This document shows, piece after piece, positions 44,084 to 52,854 of a DNA stretch of 64,000 bases. Position numbers and translations under genes: made by a program. How positions within the stretch are numbered: the stretch's first letter is position 1; each line of letters begins with the position of its first letter. Source of the stretch: Bacillus benzoevorans (lineage in GTDB: Bacteria > Bacillota > Bacilli > Bacillales > Cytobacillaceae); contig NZ_JACHGK010000002.1 of the NCBI RefSeq assembly GCF_014207535.1, forward strand, positions 420,938 to 484,937, read 5' to 3'. The notes under the pieces were generated by a model that was not told where the DNA came from, did no database searches, and saw nothing but the letters and a program-made list of their open reading frames with translations.

Positions 44084-44449
44084 CTAATCCTCTTTTAACA
44101 ATTTAATTGCTTCTTCTGCAGAAATTTCTCCATTTTCCAGCATGGCAACAACCTTTTTCTCGTCTACATCACTTTTCTTCTTCTGCACATAACCAAGTGA
44201 TGAAATGATGTCTGTTAGCTTGCCTCGGACCGTTGGATACGAAATTCCCAGTTCCTTTTCAACTTCTTTGATATTCCCTCTGCAAGTTAAAAATACTTCT
44301 ACAAAATGAAGCTGATCCTTTGATAATGACGCCAACTTGGATAATTCAAACTCATTTTCAATCGTCGTGTGACAATGAGAGCAATGCAACTTCGTAATCT
44401 TCAATGTTTTACTGCAGACCGGACAATTCGTGATTACTTTATAAGCCAT
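44084..44449 (-). CDS. DUF2089 family protein (zinc ribbon plus HTH)
   Basis: A 121-residue putative regulator. The N-terminal zinc ribbon has Cys 9, 12, 23 and 26. A sigma-like HTH follows (LGISYPTVRGKLTDII near 68-83). The tail VVAMLENGEISAEEAIKLL is a SHOCT-like segment, the same type found in the next gene. It leads a tight three-gene operon (12- and 10-base gaps). AAAGGAA precedes the ATG at 44449. The family probably binds DNA and may control its own operon. Confidence 0.85.
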   Translation of the reverse strand: MAYKVITNCPVCSKTLKITKLHCSHCHTTIENEFELSKLASLSKDQLHFVEVFLTCRGNIKEVEKELGISYPTVRGKLTDIISSLGYVQKKKSDVDEKKVVAMLENGEISAEEAIKLLKED

Positions 44450-45220
44450 AATGAAATTCCTTTCTTTTAATTAATCAGAGTATATATTAATGAATTTAAA
44501 TAGTAAATAAGTAAAATTAGTTTTATTAAAAATAATCATTTAAATTTTTAATTACATAATCAATATTTTTAATTTCTCACATTAGTAATCTTAATTTTGT
44601 TATTTTGTATTTAAGGTCAAATTTATATCAACTAGCATGAAGATAAAGGATTCCGTCTCATGCTTTCAGGAACAACTAGGATAGTGATTACTGCCATCAC
44701 AATTACCAGCTCCTCCGTCTTTTGCGCCAGTACTTGCTAATAAATTTACCACGCTGTGCCACCCTCTTACCAATAAAATACTTTTCTAATACACAATTTT
44801 GTAAGGTAGGGCTGCGTCAGGTAAATTGTGGATTTAACTGTATGGAAATTCAAATAAAAAAAGCATAATTTCTCAGTGTTATGAGTGAGAAACTATGCTT
44901 TAGTTACTTTATAGGAACGCCCGTTCGTGGAAGATTAAAAAATAAAAAAGGGCTTCAAAAATTGAACTTTAGTTATTGTTCTAAAGCCCCTGTTATTAGT
45001 AAATCGACGTTATATAGATATTTAAAAAATGAAACTTAAATATGCTGTATTTATCGCAAAAATAAAAAAATGTTTCCATAATGATAAGGAATGATCGACT
45101 TTTTTTCATCTATCAAACATTATCGTCCTCTTTTCTATTGTAAAAGCCCCCACTAAAACGAATGTTGAACTGTTTTTTTCATACACTTTACTAAGGCAGT
45201 GACAGGAGAGGTGTGAATGA
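44450..45220. other. 771-base intergenic region with hairpins and a short repeat
   Basis: No gene of useful length is seen. Hairpins lie at 44857-44901 (GCATA-TTTCTCA with TGAGAAA-TATGC) and 44944-44989 (GGGCTT/AAGCCC with a minus-strand T-run). Bases 44952-44999 resemble 62674-62721 (shared TTTAGTTATTGT and GCTTCAAAA). A short minus-strand frame near 44680-44770 ends in a Cys- and Gly-rich tail but has no start or ribosome site. Confidence 0.5.
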
Positions 45221-45805
45221 ATGAAAAAAAAACTTGTAGTGATAGGGATTTCTAGCTTTTTTATCGGAATAGGGATTAATACATTTATCGTTCCACTTCA
45301 TCTAATAAATGGAGGGATTTTTGGTATTAGTTTGTTACTAAAGTACTTATTTGGCTTTAAATTAGGCCATATGATTATTTTGTTGAATACTCCAATATAT
45401 CTGATCGCACTAATGTATGATAAATCCTATTTTATCAACGGCTTACTTGGGACGTTCACAACATCTATAGTCATTGATCTTCTATTGCCCCTAAACGGTA
45501 TTGTACACCTTCCTATTATACCTAGTGCTATATTAGGTGGAATATTAATTGGACTAGGTGTTGGACTACTACTGAGGAATAATATAAGTCCCGGTGGTAT
45601 AGATTTATTAGCTTTATTACTTTCAAAATGGTATTCAATTAACCCAGGATTTGTGATTTTATTTATTGATGCAATTATAATAGTTTCAGGGGTTGCCATC
45701 CTTCATAATATAAGATTAGCTTATTCAATTTTAATCATCATCAGTGCAGGATTACTTATAAGTATTATTACTTCATACAAATCAATATATGTATATTTGA
45801 ATTAA
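45221..45805 (+). CDS. YitT-family membrane protein, short form
   Basis: The 194-residue protein has five or six hydrophobic segments and the YitT pattern: FFIGIGINTFIVPLHLINGG (14-33), GLGVGLLLRNNISPGGIDLLA near 120. Standard YitT proteins are about 280-290 residues and end in a soluble DUF2179 domain, which is missing here. The shorter form is common enough to be a real gene. GGAGAGGTG precedes the ATG at 45221. Function of the family is unknown. Confidence 0.85.
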   Translation: MKKKLVVIGISSFFIGIGINTFIVPLHLINGGIFGISLLLKYLFGFKLGHMIILLNTPIYLIALMYDKSYFINGLLGTFTTSIVIDLLLPLNGIVHLPIIPSAILGGILIGLGVGLLLRNNISPGGIDLLALLLSKWYSINPGFVILFIDAIIIVSGVAILHNIRLAYSILIIISAGLLISIITSYKSIYVYLN

Positions 45806-46169
45806 ACTCATTAGAAGTTGTTTTTCATCCGAGATATATGTAATTAGTCCGAGTCAGGTATTCATTTTTCCCGAGAAGATGGTTCGATCTAAACGAAATA
45901 TTCAATCTGGTAATTTACATGTCATTCATTGGTAAATACATTGTCAATCGGTAGTAAAAATTATGTCACTACCAGTACATTTCGATGGCAGTAATCAGAT
46001 AGAAATGTATTTCAACTTTTTCTTAGCAATGAACCATCCAAACAAGAAAAATGAAACTGCCCTAATAAAAACTAGTGAAGTTGGACAATTATTTTTAGAT
46101 ATTTTTGCCTAACTACAAAAATGCACTATCCATTCTTGGATGGCACCTAGCACTTATTCCATGGCTGCA
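45806..46169. other. 364-base intergenic region
   Basis: No gene is seen. Near 46120-46160 there is CACTATCC/GGATGGCACCTAGCAC, related to the GGATGGCGCCTGGCAC part of the dispersed repeat at 59614-59698. Otherwise the DNA is AT-rich and unremarkable. Confidence 0.4.
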
Positions 46170-47033
46170 CTACAGTTTAGACACATTTCGCTTAAAATGC
46201 GTATAAAACTCTTGATCACTCCATTTCATTAATGCCTGTAACGCAACACAAAAAGAAGCAATCAGAAAAGGTCCTTCGGAATTCGATTGAAATTCGACTC
46301 CTCTCTGTAAAAGGTTAGCTAATTTCTTTAAGACCTGGTCGTATTCTTCGCGGTAAATTCGATTGGCTTCTTCTGATAAGCCTTCTGCCAATATTAACAG
46401 GCCATACTCCTCTAGAATGGGTCTAACATGGTCATCAATTCCATAGACACAGCTAAACAGAATGGAGATTTCTTCTAGCGATAGGAAATCTAATGAACCA
46501 AATACCTCTTTTTCCGTTTTCTCTAAATCGCGAATGAGTTTGAAGTCCTTTTTTCTTATGCTTAATTCTTTTACGATGCTGGAATAATACCAATGCTGCT
46601 GCTTTTTCCCCCGATTAAAACGATTCCAGATTTCTTCTCCATATTGAAGATAATCATCCTGAATCGATTTCAAGTTATGCAGTTTGTCTGCCGTGATGAC
46701 TTGAATTTCTTCGATAGATGCCTGTTTCAAATGTTCAATCGTATGCCGCTTGCGGATTTCCCAAGGCAGGTTCTTATCTTGCTCTGAAGCAGCCACAACT
46801 AGATTGGCTGCCTTTGCCCCAAATTGCGCTGATAATTCCTCGTATGTAGTCGGGGTATCTTCAAGTACGTCATGCAGAATACCCGCAGCAATCACCTCTT
46901 CGCTGCATTTTGCTTTTTGTAAAAGCATCCCTACGGCAAATGGATGGGTAATATACGGAATGTTCGTCGATTTTCTTGTTTGGCCCTTATGAGCAATTGC
47001 CGCAAATTGAATAGCCTGGTCAATGATATTCAT
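46170..47033 (-). CDS. HD-domain phosphohydrolase, ppGpp-hydrolase-like
   Basis: The 287-residue protein has an N-terminal HD domain of the RelA/SpoT/Mesh1 type: AHKGQTRKSTNIPYITHP (14-31), HDVLEDTP (54-61) and ADKLHNL near 115, which supply the metal ligands. Synthetase and TGS domains are absent, so it would be a small hydrolase of ppGpp or another nucleotide. The last 100 residues are helical and not familiar. GAGGAGG precedes the ATG at 47033. Confidence 0.85.
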   Translation of the reverse strand: MNIIDQAIQFAAIAHKGQTRKSTNIPYITHPFAVGMLLQKAKCSEEVIAAGILHDVLEDTPTTYEELSAQFGAKAANLVVAASEQDKNLPWEIRKRHTIEHLKQASIEEIQVITADKLHNLKSIQDDYLQYGEEIWNRFNRGKKQQHWYYSSIVKELSIRKKDFKLIRDLEKTEKEVFGSLDFLSLEEISILFSCVYGIDDHVRPILEEYGLLILAEGLSEEANRIYREEYDQVLKKLANLLQRGVEFQSNSEGPFLIASFCVALQALMKWSDQEFYTHFKRNVSKL

Positions 47034-47079
47034 GGCAATGCCTCCTCGTATTTTTATCTATGTTCGTGAACAAAGCCTT

Positions 47080-47454
47080 TCATGAAAGAAATAGATTTTC
47101 ATCTGCTCTATAAATGATCGTAAAAGACAACTTAGGATTTAATCTTCGTGTGGATTTAATGCGTCCGCTTTCTGACTGCACCGTGCCCTCTTCAATGATA
47201 TGTTCCAAAAATGGAATCCTTTTATTCCGTCTGCTAAAAATTTGCCGTATATTATCGCCGCTTAACATCTCCCCAAAAATCGAATAGACCTGTTCTTCTA
47301 TTTCTTCATTTGAGAGATACTTTGAGGAAGTGAGAACGGGATATAGCACCATAAAGGCTGCTCTATGCAAAGGTGTCGGTAGGTCATTATACTTAATGAA
47401 AAATTCATTCTCATCCTTCCCCAACAAAACACCATTGATATACTTGTCCTCCAT
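47080..47454 (-). CDS. Hypothetical protein
   Basis: An unrecognised 124-residue protein, largely helical with two acidic stretches (LSNEEIEEQVYSIF, EHIIEEGTVQ). No motif or membrane segment. The ATG at 47454 has only a poor ribosome site, and the frame is open back to the stop of the small membrane gene, so the true start could be further upstream or the gene could be damaged. It is 46 bases upstream of the HD-domain gene and may be co-transcribed. Confidence 0.5.
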   Translation of the reverse strand: MEDKYINGVLLGKDENEFFIKYNDLPTPLHRAAFMVLYPVLTSSKYLSNEEIEEQVYSIFGEMLSGDNIRQIFSRRNKRIPFLEHIIEEGTVQSESGRIKSTRRLNPKLSFTIIYRADENLFLS

Positions 47455-47503
47455 TATCCTTTTAAAGACAGACTCAGAAACGATTTTATCCTCTGCTGCT
47501 GTT

Positions 47504-47686
47504 TTAACGTGGTAAAACTAGTTTAATCCCTATATACCCCTCTAAAAGAGCAACTAAGAGACCCATAACAATCATACTTATTCCAATATTATCAGTCATA
47601 ACAATTGGTTTAAGCATTGCAAATACAACTGATAACACAATTGGTACTGTTATGCCAACCCATACTCCCACAAAAATTATTGCCAC
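47504..47686 (-). CDS. Small two-helix membrane protein
   Basis: A 60-residue protein with two hydrophobic segments (about 2-25 and 33-57). The start is the GTG at 47686, six bases after GAGGTG; an earlier in-frame TTG at 47722 has no site. No family is recognised. It is 50 bases upstream of the hypothetical gene on the same strand. Confidence 0.6.
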   Translation of the reverse strand: MAIIFVGVWVGITVPIVLSVVFAMLKPIVMTDNIGISMIVMGLLVALLEGYIGIKLVLPR

Positions 47687-47951
47687 TTTATTCACCTCTT
47701 TGTAATAGTCATTATCAAGCAAATAAAATGTAGTCCCTTATAAATTAACCTGCCCGTAGTACAACAACTTATTTTTTATAATCATCTATCTCCTGCTGAA
47801 TTTTTTATAAAAGGACTGCCTTAGCAACTTACTGGTGTTTATGAAGCAACTAGAGCGGGGCTTTGATTGAGAGGCAAAGAAAGTAGTATTATGAAATAGA
47901 ATCACCGGAAATGCTTGTTATTATGAAATCTATCTATACGGAGGTCTATTT

Positions 47952-48875
47952 TTGTTAGAACTACTTACGATTTTTAAAGATATTATTTTACCTATTTTTA
48001 TCGTGATGTCCATTGGCTTTATCTTGCAAAAAAAGTTTGCGATGGACATCTCTACTTTGTCCAAATTAAATATTTACTTTGTCGTTCCCGCTTTTATATT
48101 TGTAAAATTATATAGTACACAGTTTTCCGCTAGCTTATTTGGGCATGTTCTATTGTTTTTCATATTATTACTCATCATTTTATATGTTTTTTCTACTCTT
48201 TTTGCTAAAATTTTAGGATTAAATCGAGGGGAGAAAACTACTTTTTCAAATAGTACCATTTTCTTTAATTCTGGCAATTATGGGGTGCCCGTTAATGAGT
48301 TGGTATTTAAAGGTGATCCTTTTGCAATGTCTATTCAAGTGATTGTACTAACGCTGCAAAATATACTCACCTTTTCCTATGGGATTTTTGCATTACAATC
48401 GGTGAATACGAGTAAGTGGAAAGCGATGATTGGTTATTTTAAGATGCCAGTCTTGTATGCAATGATGGCTGGATTACTATGTAATGCATTAAATATTCCA
48501 ATTCCATCGGTTATTATGGTACCAGCTAATATGATTGCGAATGCGATGATAGGTCTTGCATTACTTACACTAGGTGCCCAAGTAGCACGTATTCAATTTA
48601 AAACAGCACTTTCTGCTGTTTACTCAAGCCTCACGGTTAGGCTAATCATTAGTCCAATCATAGCGCTGTTAATTATTGGGCTATTTCGAGTAGAGGGAGT
48701 TACTGCCCAGGCCTTACTAATTGCGTCCGCTATGCCGACTTCTGTAAATAGTGCTGTAATTGCAGAGGAGTACCAGAACTACCCTGAGTTTGCTGCCCAG
48801 GTGGTTTTATTTTCAACGATTATTAGTGCTTTTACTGTTTCTTTAGTTATTTATTTAGCAGGTATTTTATTCTAA
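47952..48875 (+). CDS. AEC-family (auxin efflux carrier) transporter
   Basis: A 307-residue membrane protein with about ten helices in two repeats of five, as in AEC carriers. Landmarks are LSKLNIYFVVPAFIFVKL near 36, FFNSGNYGVPV near 104, and ASAMPTSVNSAVIAEEY near 258. Bacterial members carry malate, malonate and other carboxylates. The start is TTG at 47952, seven bases after GGAGG. No partner gene is nearby. Confidence 0.9.
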   Translation: MLELLTIFKDIILPIFIVMSIGFILQKKFAMDISTLSKLNIYFVVPAFIFVKLYSTQFSASLFGHVLLFFILLLIILYVFSTLFAKILGLNRGEKTTFSNSTIFFNSGNYGVPVNELVFKGDPFAMSIQVIVLTLQNILTFSYGIFALQSVNTSKWKAMIGYFKMPVLYAMMAGLLCNALNIPIPSVIMVPANMIANAMIGLALLTLGAQVARIQFKTALSAVYSSLTVRLIISPIIALLIIGLFRVEGVTAQALLIASAMPTSVNSAVIAEEYQNYPEFAAQVVLFSTIISAFTVSLVIYLAGILF

Positions 48876-49079
48876 GTGATATTGCCGTTATTCTGTTCAT
48901 TAACAAAAAAACTTGACACATACTTTTTGCTTGAAATTATTTCAACTGAATATTTTTTCAAATTCATAGGGTTTTGAACCTTCGCGATTCTATACCCTAT
49001 TTGTATTGCTAATTCTATCTTGCTAATGTTTATCATTGTCTAAATCAAAGCTCTTTCAAGACCTTTTTCAAGAATTTTA

Positions 49080-49292
49080 TTAAGGTTCGTTCTTTGATCG
49101 AAGTTTTGCTTCTTTTTTTACCGGCTGTTTTGGAGGTTTGCCTAAAAATTCCCGCATTATTTCTGTTGCATTTGGGCCGGAGAGGATGTGTAAGAACCAT
49201 TTTGGATCCCTCCAGACCAATAAATATAAATAAAGCAAGCGGAGAAGAACAACTATTGTCTTTCCACTTGCTTTTCTATTTGCATTAATCAC
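49080..49292 (-). CDS. Doubtful small protein or gene remnant
   Basis: A 70-residue frame in the 430-base gap 48876-49304. Its second half (SGPNATEIMREFLGKPP then a Lys/Glu-rich tail) looks protein-like, but no ribosome site supports the start and I know no family for it. A second frame on the same strand has a GGAGGG-ATG start. I keep it only as a possibility. Confidence 0.25.
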   Translation of the reverse strand: MINANRKASGKTIVVLLRLLYLYLLVWRDPKWFLHILSGPNATEIMREFLGKPPKQPVKKEAKLRSKNEP

Positions 49293-49304
49293 TTTTTTCA
49301 GAAA

Positions 49305-49652
49305 TCAACACTTAACTTTAGCTAATCTACTATTAATCTCGCGTCTATAAAAATACTCCGGATCAAATTTTCTTCCGCCTGTATCTTTTTCAGCCCATTC
49401 AAGCGTTTCTTCATATTCAATATTTTGAGGATTTCCTATAATGGACAGAAAATCTTCATATCCACCCGTTCCCCCGACATCCTCTGGAGGACGATTACGC
49501 TCTCCATCTAAGCAGATTGGAACATGAATTTCTTGGGTACATATTACTTTATCTTCCACAATAATTTCATGGTACCATGAATCACCAAAATCATATTCAT
49601 ATAACATGCTTCGATGTTCTTCAAAAACCGGGTCAATTTTTATGCTTTTTGG
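49305..49652 (-). pseudogene. Plasmid pRiA4b ORF-3-like protein, N-terminally truncated
   Basis: The frame carries MLYEYDFGDSWYHEI, CLDGERNRPPEDVGG, GYEDFL and the closing EINSRL, the second half of pRiA4b ORF-3 family proteins. The usual 60-90 N-terminal residues are absent. The same frame continues upstream (EKNPKSIKIDPVFEEHRS) only to a stop near 49652, shortly before the duplicated 165-base segment. The gene has been cut by rearrangement. Confidence 0.7.
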
Positions 49653-49737
49653 ATTCTTTTCTACCTAATGCAAAGGAAAATCAAGATCAGGAACCTTTAT
49701 TAGAAAATCGGGCAATTCAAATAAATAGTGATGATTT

Positions 49738-49901
49738 ACACATTGGATCCCTCAGTCCAATGTGTTTTTCTTTCCCCCAAATTATTACAGAGAATGGTGT
49801 AGGTTGGAGAAGTGCTTTTAGATTATCATCACGTAAAGAACTTTATGAATAATAACAAACGACTACTCTAGTTTAGCAATGGTGCCCTTATCTGGAATAA
49901 G
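49738..49901. repeat. About 165-base duplicated segment, copy 2
   Basis: This matches 39431-39601. It begins with the hairpin ACACATTGGA/TCCAATGTGT (49738-49747 with 49756-49765) plus T-run, and continues with TTACAGAGAATGGTGTAG and GGAGAAGTGCTTTTAG. It ends at GGAATAAGTA, five bases before the next gene's stop. It lies next to the broken pRiA4b-like gene. Confidence 0.7.
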
Positions 49902-49905
49902 TATT

Positions 49906-50115
49906 TTACTTGTCATTATCCAAATCACTATCAAGAAATGATTTTTTACCCTCCGAAAACTCATCCTTCTTTTCGATGAATTTACCAACCACAGACTTAT
50001 TAATCCCATCCTTGACTGCTGCTGAAATTACTTTATAAAGAATAAATAGGCCAACAATCCCAAGAATAATATTAATGACCAAAACTAAACCTGGTACACC
50101 TATATTTGATAGCAT
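49906..50115 (-). CDS. Small single-helix membrane protein (DUF6019-like)
   Basis: A 69-residue protein with one N-terminal helix (VPGLVLVINIILGIVGLFIL) followed by a charged tail (VKDGINKSVVGKFIEKKDEF). It resembles the small Bacillus DUF6019 proteins. A run of eight G (GGGGGGGGCGATAAT) lies before the ATG at 50115. Two even smaller membrane-peptide genes lie upstream on the same strand. Confidence 0.65.
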   Translation of the reverse strand: MLSNIGVPGLVLVINIILGIVGLFILYKVISAAVKDGINKSVVGKFIEKKDEFSEGKKSFLDSDLDNDK

Positions 50116-50235
50116 ATTATCGCCCCCCCCTTCTAAGTCTAATCTTAATATGTAATTACTACCTTTATGATAACCCTAAATAACCACTAACGAATGGAAT
50201 TGTTCGAAAGTTGCGTACCTTGTGCGCGAATTTAT

Positions 50236-50382
50236 TTACTGAAATAAACCGAATGCCCAAACTATTAGATACATTGGAATTACAACAATTATAATCCCTA
50301 CAAGAAAATAGCTCATCGACCTTACAATGAATTTAAAAATATCATATACAGCACCAGCTAAGTCATCTATAAATCTCAACAT
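50236..50382 (-). CDS. Very small membrane protein, 48 residues
   Basis: MLRFIDDLAGAVYDIF is followed by a strong hydrophobic stretch (SYFLVGIIIVVIPMYLIVWA). The ATG at 50382 has GGAGGGGC seven bases upstream. The gene overlaps the 26-residue frame before it and precedes the 69-residue protein gene. No family is recognised. Confidence 0.6.
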   Translation of the reverse strand: MLRFIDDLAGAVYDIFKFIVRSMSYFLVGIIIVVIPMYLIVWAFGLFQ

Positions 50383-50443
50383 TAAAAGCCCCTCCCACAG
50401 CACTTACTATTGCAACTACTGCATAACCAATTGGGTCATCCAC
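50363..50443 (-). CDS. Tiny hydrophobic peptide, 26 residues
   Basis: MDDPIGYAVVAIVSAVGGAF then NVEIYR, starting at a GTG (50443) after GGAAGGAATAAA. It overlaps the next small gene by 20 bases, which suggests coupled translation. Evidence is the ribosome site, overlap and hydrophobic composition only. Confidence 0.4.
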   Translation of the reverse strand: MDDPIGYAVVAIVSAVGGAFNVEIYR

Positions 50444-50504
50444 TTTATTCCTTCCTTTCTATCGAATTGCACTTATTAAGTTTACCATATAAATCCAATT
50501 GCTC

Positions 50505-50542
50505 ATGAAAAAACAAGGATGCCACAAAAGACATTCTTGTTT
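50505..50542 (-). terminator. Terminator after the ABC-2 permease fragment
   Basis: AACAAGGATGC pairs with GACATTCTTGTT (50512-50541) with a loop of about seven bases, followed on the minus strand by TTTTTT. Confidence 0.7.
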
Positions 50543-50586
50543 CCTTTTATAGTCTTATAGTTTCTTCGCGCTAACTTGATCCGAAG

Positions 50587-51198
50587 TTATTTTGTACGTC
50601 TGTTTTTCCATAAACTTATCATAAATACAATCACGGCAACTGCGGCAAGGGCAACAAAAGATAAAATAAAATGAGTTGGATCATAACTTTCGCCTTTCCA
50701 GATCTTGAGATAATCGTTGCCCATATACGTCATTGGAAGCAGCTTTGCAATATCTTGAATAATCGGAGGAAATTGTGAAACCGGAACCCCCATCATTCCG
50801 CAGAGAACCAAAAATCCGAAGTACAAAATCATTGTAATGGCATATGTCGGGCCAAATTTCCCCAATAAGTTTGCTATGGAATGTGACAACACAAGTAATA
50901 TACCCCCAAGCAAAATCACAACAGCAACTACAAGCAAAACCGCTCCGGCTGTCGGGGCATGCATTGTTATAAGTGGTACATCCACAGCAAAATAAATACC
51001 AGTTGCTACAATCAAGAATATGAGGTTAGCCAATAATTTTGCCGCTAAAACAGCTCGTTTGTTAATACCGAAAAGATCAAGCCGCAACGGGATATTATTC
51101 TCAAGTTCCTGTGAGTAAGTCGCCGCATATCCGATAAACATGGTTGCCATCGGAATAATCATTATCATCGACAGAAAGATCGACGTACTAACACCCAT
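50587..51198 (-). pseudogene. ABC-2-type permease, N-terminally truncated
   Basis: The 203-residue frame has five hydrophobic segments and the ABC-2 permease pattern (SQELENNIPLRLDLFGINKR near 30, then SQFPPIIQDIAKLLPMTYMG near 144). Intact permeases of this kind carry another 40-50 N-terminal residues with the first helix. Here the apparent ATG is created at the junction with dispersed repeat copy B (51197). No ribosome site or ATPase gene adjoins it. I judge it a broken gene. Confidence 0.7.
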
Positions 51199-51320
51199 TA
51201 AACATGGCGAAAATAAATTTATGTTTGAAAAATGTTCGTGATGTAAAATATTTGGAGGTGTTTTATTTTTACCTTTAACAAAAAAACAAGCGCCAATCCT
51301 TTTTCCTGGAAAGCGCCTGA
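51197..51320. repeat. Dispersed intergenic repeat, copy B
   Basis: The first 24 bases (51197-51220) are identical to 42925-42948. Further on, TTTACCTTTAACAAAAAAAC followed by AAGCGCCAATCC is a diverged version of the A and C copies. It interrupts the permease gene exactly at its left end. Confidence 0.6.
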
Positions 51321-51343
51321 AGTCTCTTTTTCATCTATCTCAG

Positions 51344-51580
51344 TTGAGGCAGGTGATAAAGCCTGGCCTACATATCGTTTCCTCAGAATCTGCAGTAGGT
51401 TCTTTAAGAGTGGGGCTTGAAAGACTCAAAGTTGTGACTGGACTTCCAGAGTCCTCTTCAATTGGACCATTGTGGAAATTAGATGAGGAAGCAGGACAAA
51501 GAGTTCAGAATGAATGGTTATATGAATATATCAATTATGAACAGATGATTAATACTTCAGGTGTCATTATCAAGAAATAA
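51344..51580 (+). pseudogene. DUF1835 protein, N-terminal fragment
   Basis: LHIVSSESAVGSLRVGLE, then LPESSSIGPLWKLDEEAG and NEWLYEYINYEQ, match the N-terminus of DUF1835 proteins, which are normally about 250-320 residues. The frame stops after 78 codons and the rest is missing. The start is a TTG without a clear site. It lies just after repeat copy B. Confidence 0.65.
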
Positions 51581-51640
51581 CGGGGCAAAGTAATGAAAGT
51601 AGATTAGTGTTATAATGAAAGACAAAGATCATAAAGGGGA

Positions 51641-52033
51641 ATGATGATATTGCAAAAACTAGTATATTACGCAGCAGATTCTACCGAATTTGAAAGGTAT
51701 TTTTTTGAAGATAAGTTATTGGATTTTCCCAAGTATTTGGCTTTTTTACAAACGTATTTGGAAAGCCAGGGAGAACCAAGCACATTTATACAATCCTTTG
51801 TCCATACAGAATCTAAAGATGGAGAAAAGGAAGATGTATTAACAGTAGAAACTGTATTTTTTGACCAAAATAAGTTCTTACGTCTTTGGGGTGTAAAGGA
51901 TTTAGAAAGTGGTACTGCTTTAAAAGTGACATTAGAATTACTTCATCCTGATACGAAAGAAACAGAAGTAGAATATACGGTCATTGAAAATGATGAACAA
52001 TTGTTTACGCCGCCATTCCCGAACAATAAATAA
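51641..52033 (+). CDS. Hypothetical protein
   Basis: An unrecognised 130-residue acidic protein with no membrane segment. Its middle (DVLTVETVFFDQNKFLRLWG) and end (TEVEYTVIENDEQLFTPPFP) look beta-rich. AAAGGGG lies very close to the ATG at 51641; a TTG nine bases later is better spaced and may be the true start. A terminator follows at 52175-52211. Confidence 0.6.
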   Translation: MMILQKLVYYAADSTEFERYFFEDKLLDFPKYLAFLQTYLESQGEPSTFIQSFVHTESKDGEKEDVLTVETVFFDQNKFLRLWGVKDLESGTALKVTLELLHPDTKETEVEYTVIENDEQLFTPPFPNNK

Positions 52034-52174
52034 ATCTTTGGGGCCTGTCTGAAGGAAGAAACACGGGGATTGTTCTTGCGTTCCCCTAATTTTTCCCAAA
52101 GGCATTATAAAAGTTCCTTTACTGTTTGATACTTATTCAGTATTAGCAAATCTGGAGAACAAGACATTAAAAGA

Positions 52175-52211
52175 AAACGAGCGCGATTCTACTTTTAAAT
52201 CGCGCTCGTTT
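52175..52211. terminator. Bidirectional terminator
   Basis: A 14-base perfect stem AAACGAGCGCGATT/AATCGCGCTCGTTT (52175-52188 with 52198-52211), flanked by A-rich and T-rich runs, between two convergent genes. Confidence 0.88.
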
Positions 52212-52266
52212 ATTTAATTAAAGTTGCCATTCCCAATAACAAGCAAGGCCTAATTAATCCTGCTTG

Positions 52267-52656
52267 TTATTTAACTATTACTTTTCCAACCATTCCTTCC
52301 TGGAAATGGTACCGACATATCAATTCATATGTACCCGACTTATTCGGTTTCACGGTAATGTTTTTTTCTTGACCCCGCTGGACTACGGCGTCAATTTCGA
52401 GACTTTCTACTGTGAAGGTGTGTTCTTTCCTGCCATTATTTCTCAATATTAACGTTGTCGTCTTTCCTTTGGGAATTGTGATGTCTCTCGGATTAAAGTA
52501 ATCATCGTTCAATTCGATCCTAATCGTGTTAACCGTCTCCATCGGTTGTGTTACATCAACGGATTCTGCAAATACACCAAGTGAGCCTGGTGTTATTACT
52601 GCCACAATCATCGCAAGCATAACGACTATTCCTGTTAACCACTTTTTCACAGACAA
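52267..52656 (-). CDS. Secreted cupredoxin-domain protein
   Basis: A 129-residue exported protein. The signal segment is residues 5-30, ending near VFAES. The cupredoxin fold carries a type-1 copper site: His 79 (KEHTF), Cys 114, His 117 and Met 122 in CRYHFQEGM. Such proteins bind copper and carry electrons or help in copper delivery on the outer membrane face. The start is TTG at 52656, after GGAGGGATGGCAA; an ATG in between is in another frame. It stands alone. Confidence 0.85.
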   Translation of the reverse strand: MSVKKWLTGIVVMLAMIVAVITPGSLGVFAESVDVTQPMETVNTIRIELNDDYFNPRDITIPKGKTTTLILRNNGRKEHTFTVESLEIDAVVQRGQEKNITVKPNKSGTYELICRYHFQEGMVGKVIVK

Positions 52657-52854
52657 TTGCCATCCCTCCTTTCCTAAGCACTAGTTTTTCCAATTTATTT
52701 TGTATTATCACTTTAATTTGAGTTACAAACTTTTTATCCAAACAGTGCCAAGAAACGCTGGTGCTCTCCCGACCCCTTCCAATGGATACTAATACCAAGA
52801 TTGGGTGTTACAGCCAACGGGCAAGCATCTACGCCGTGGACCTGTGTTCCGCAG

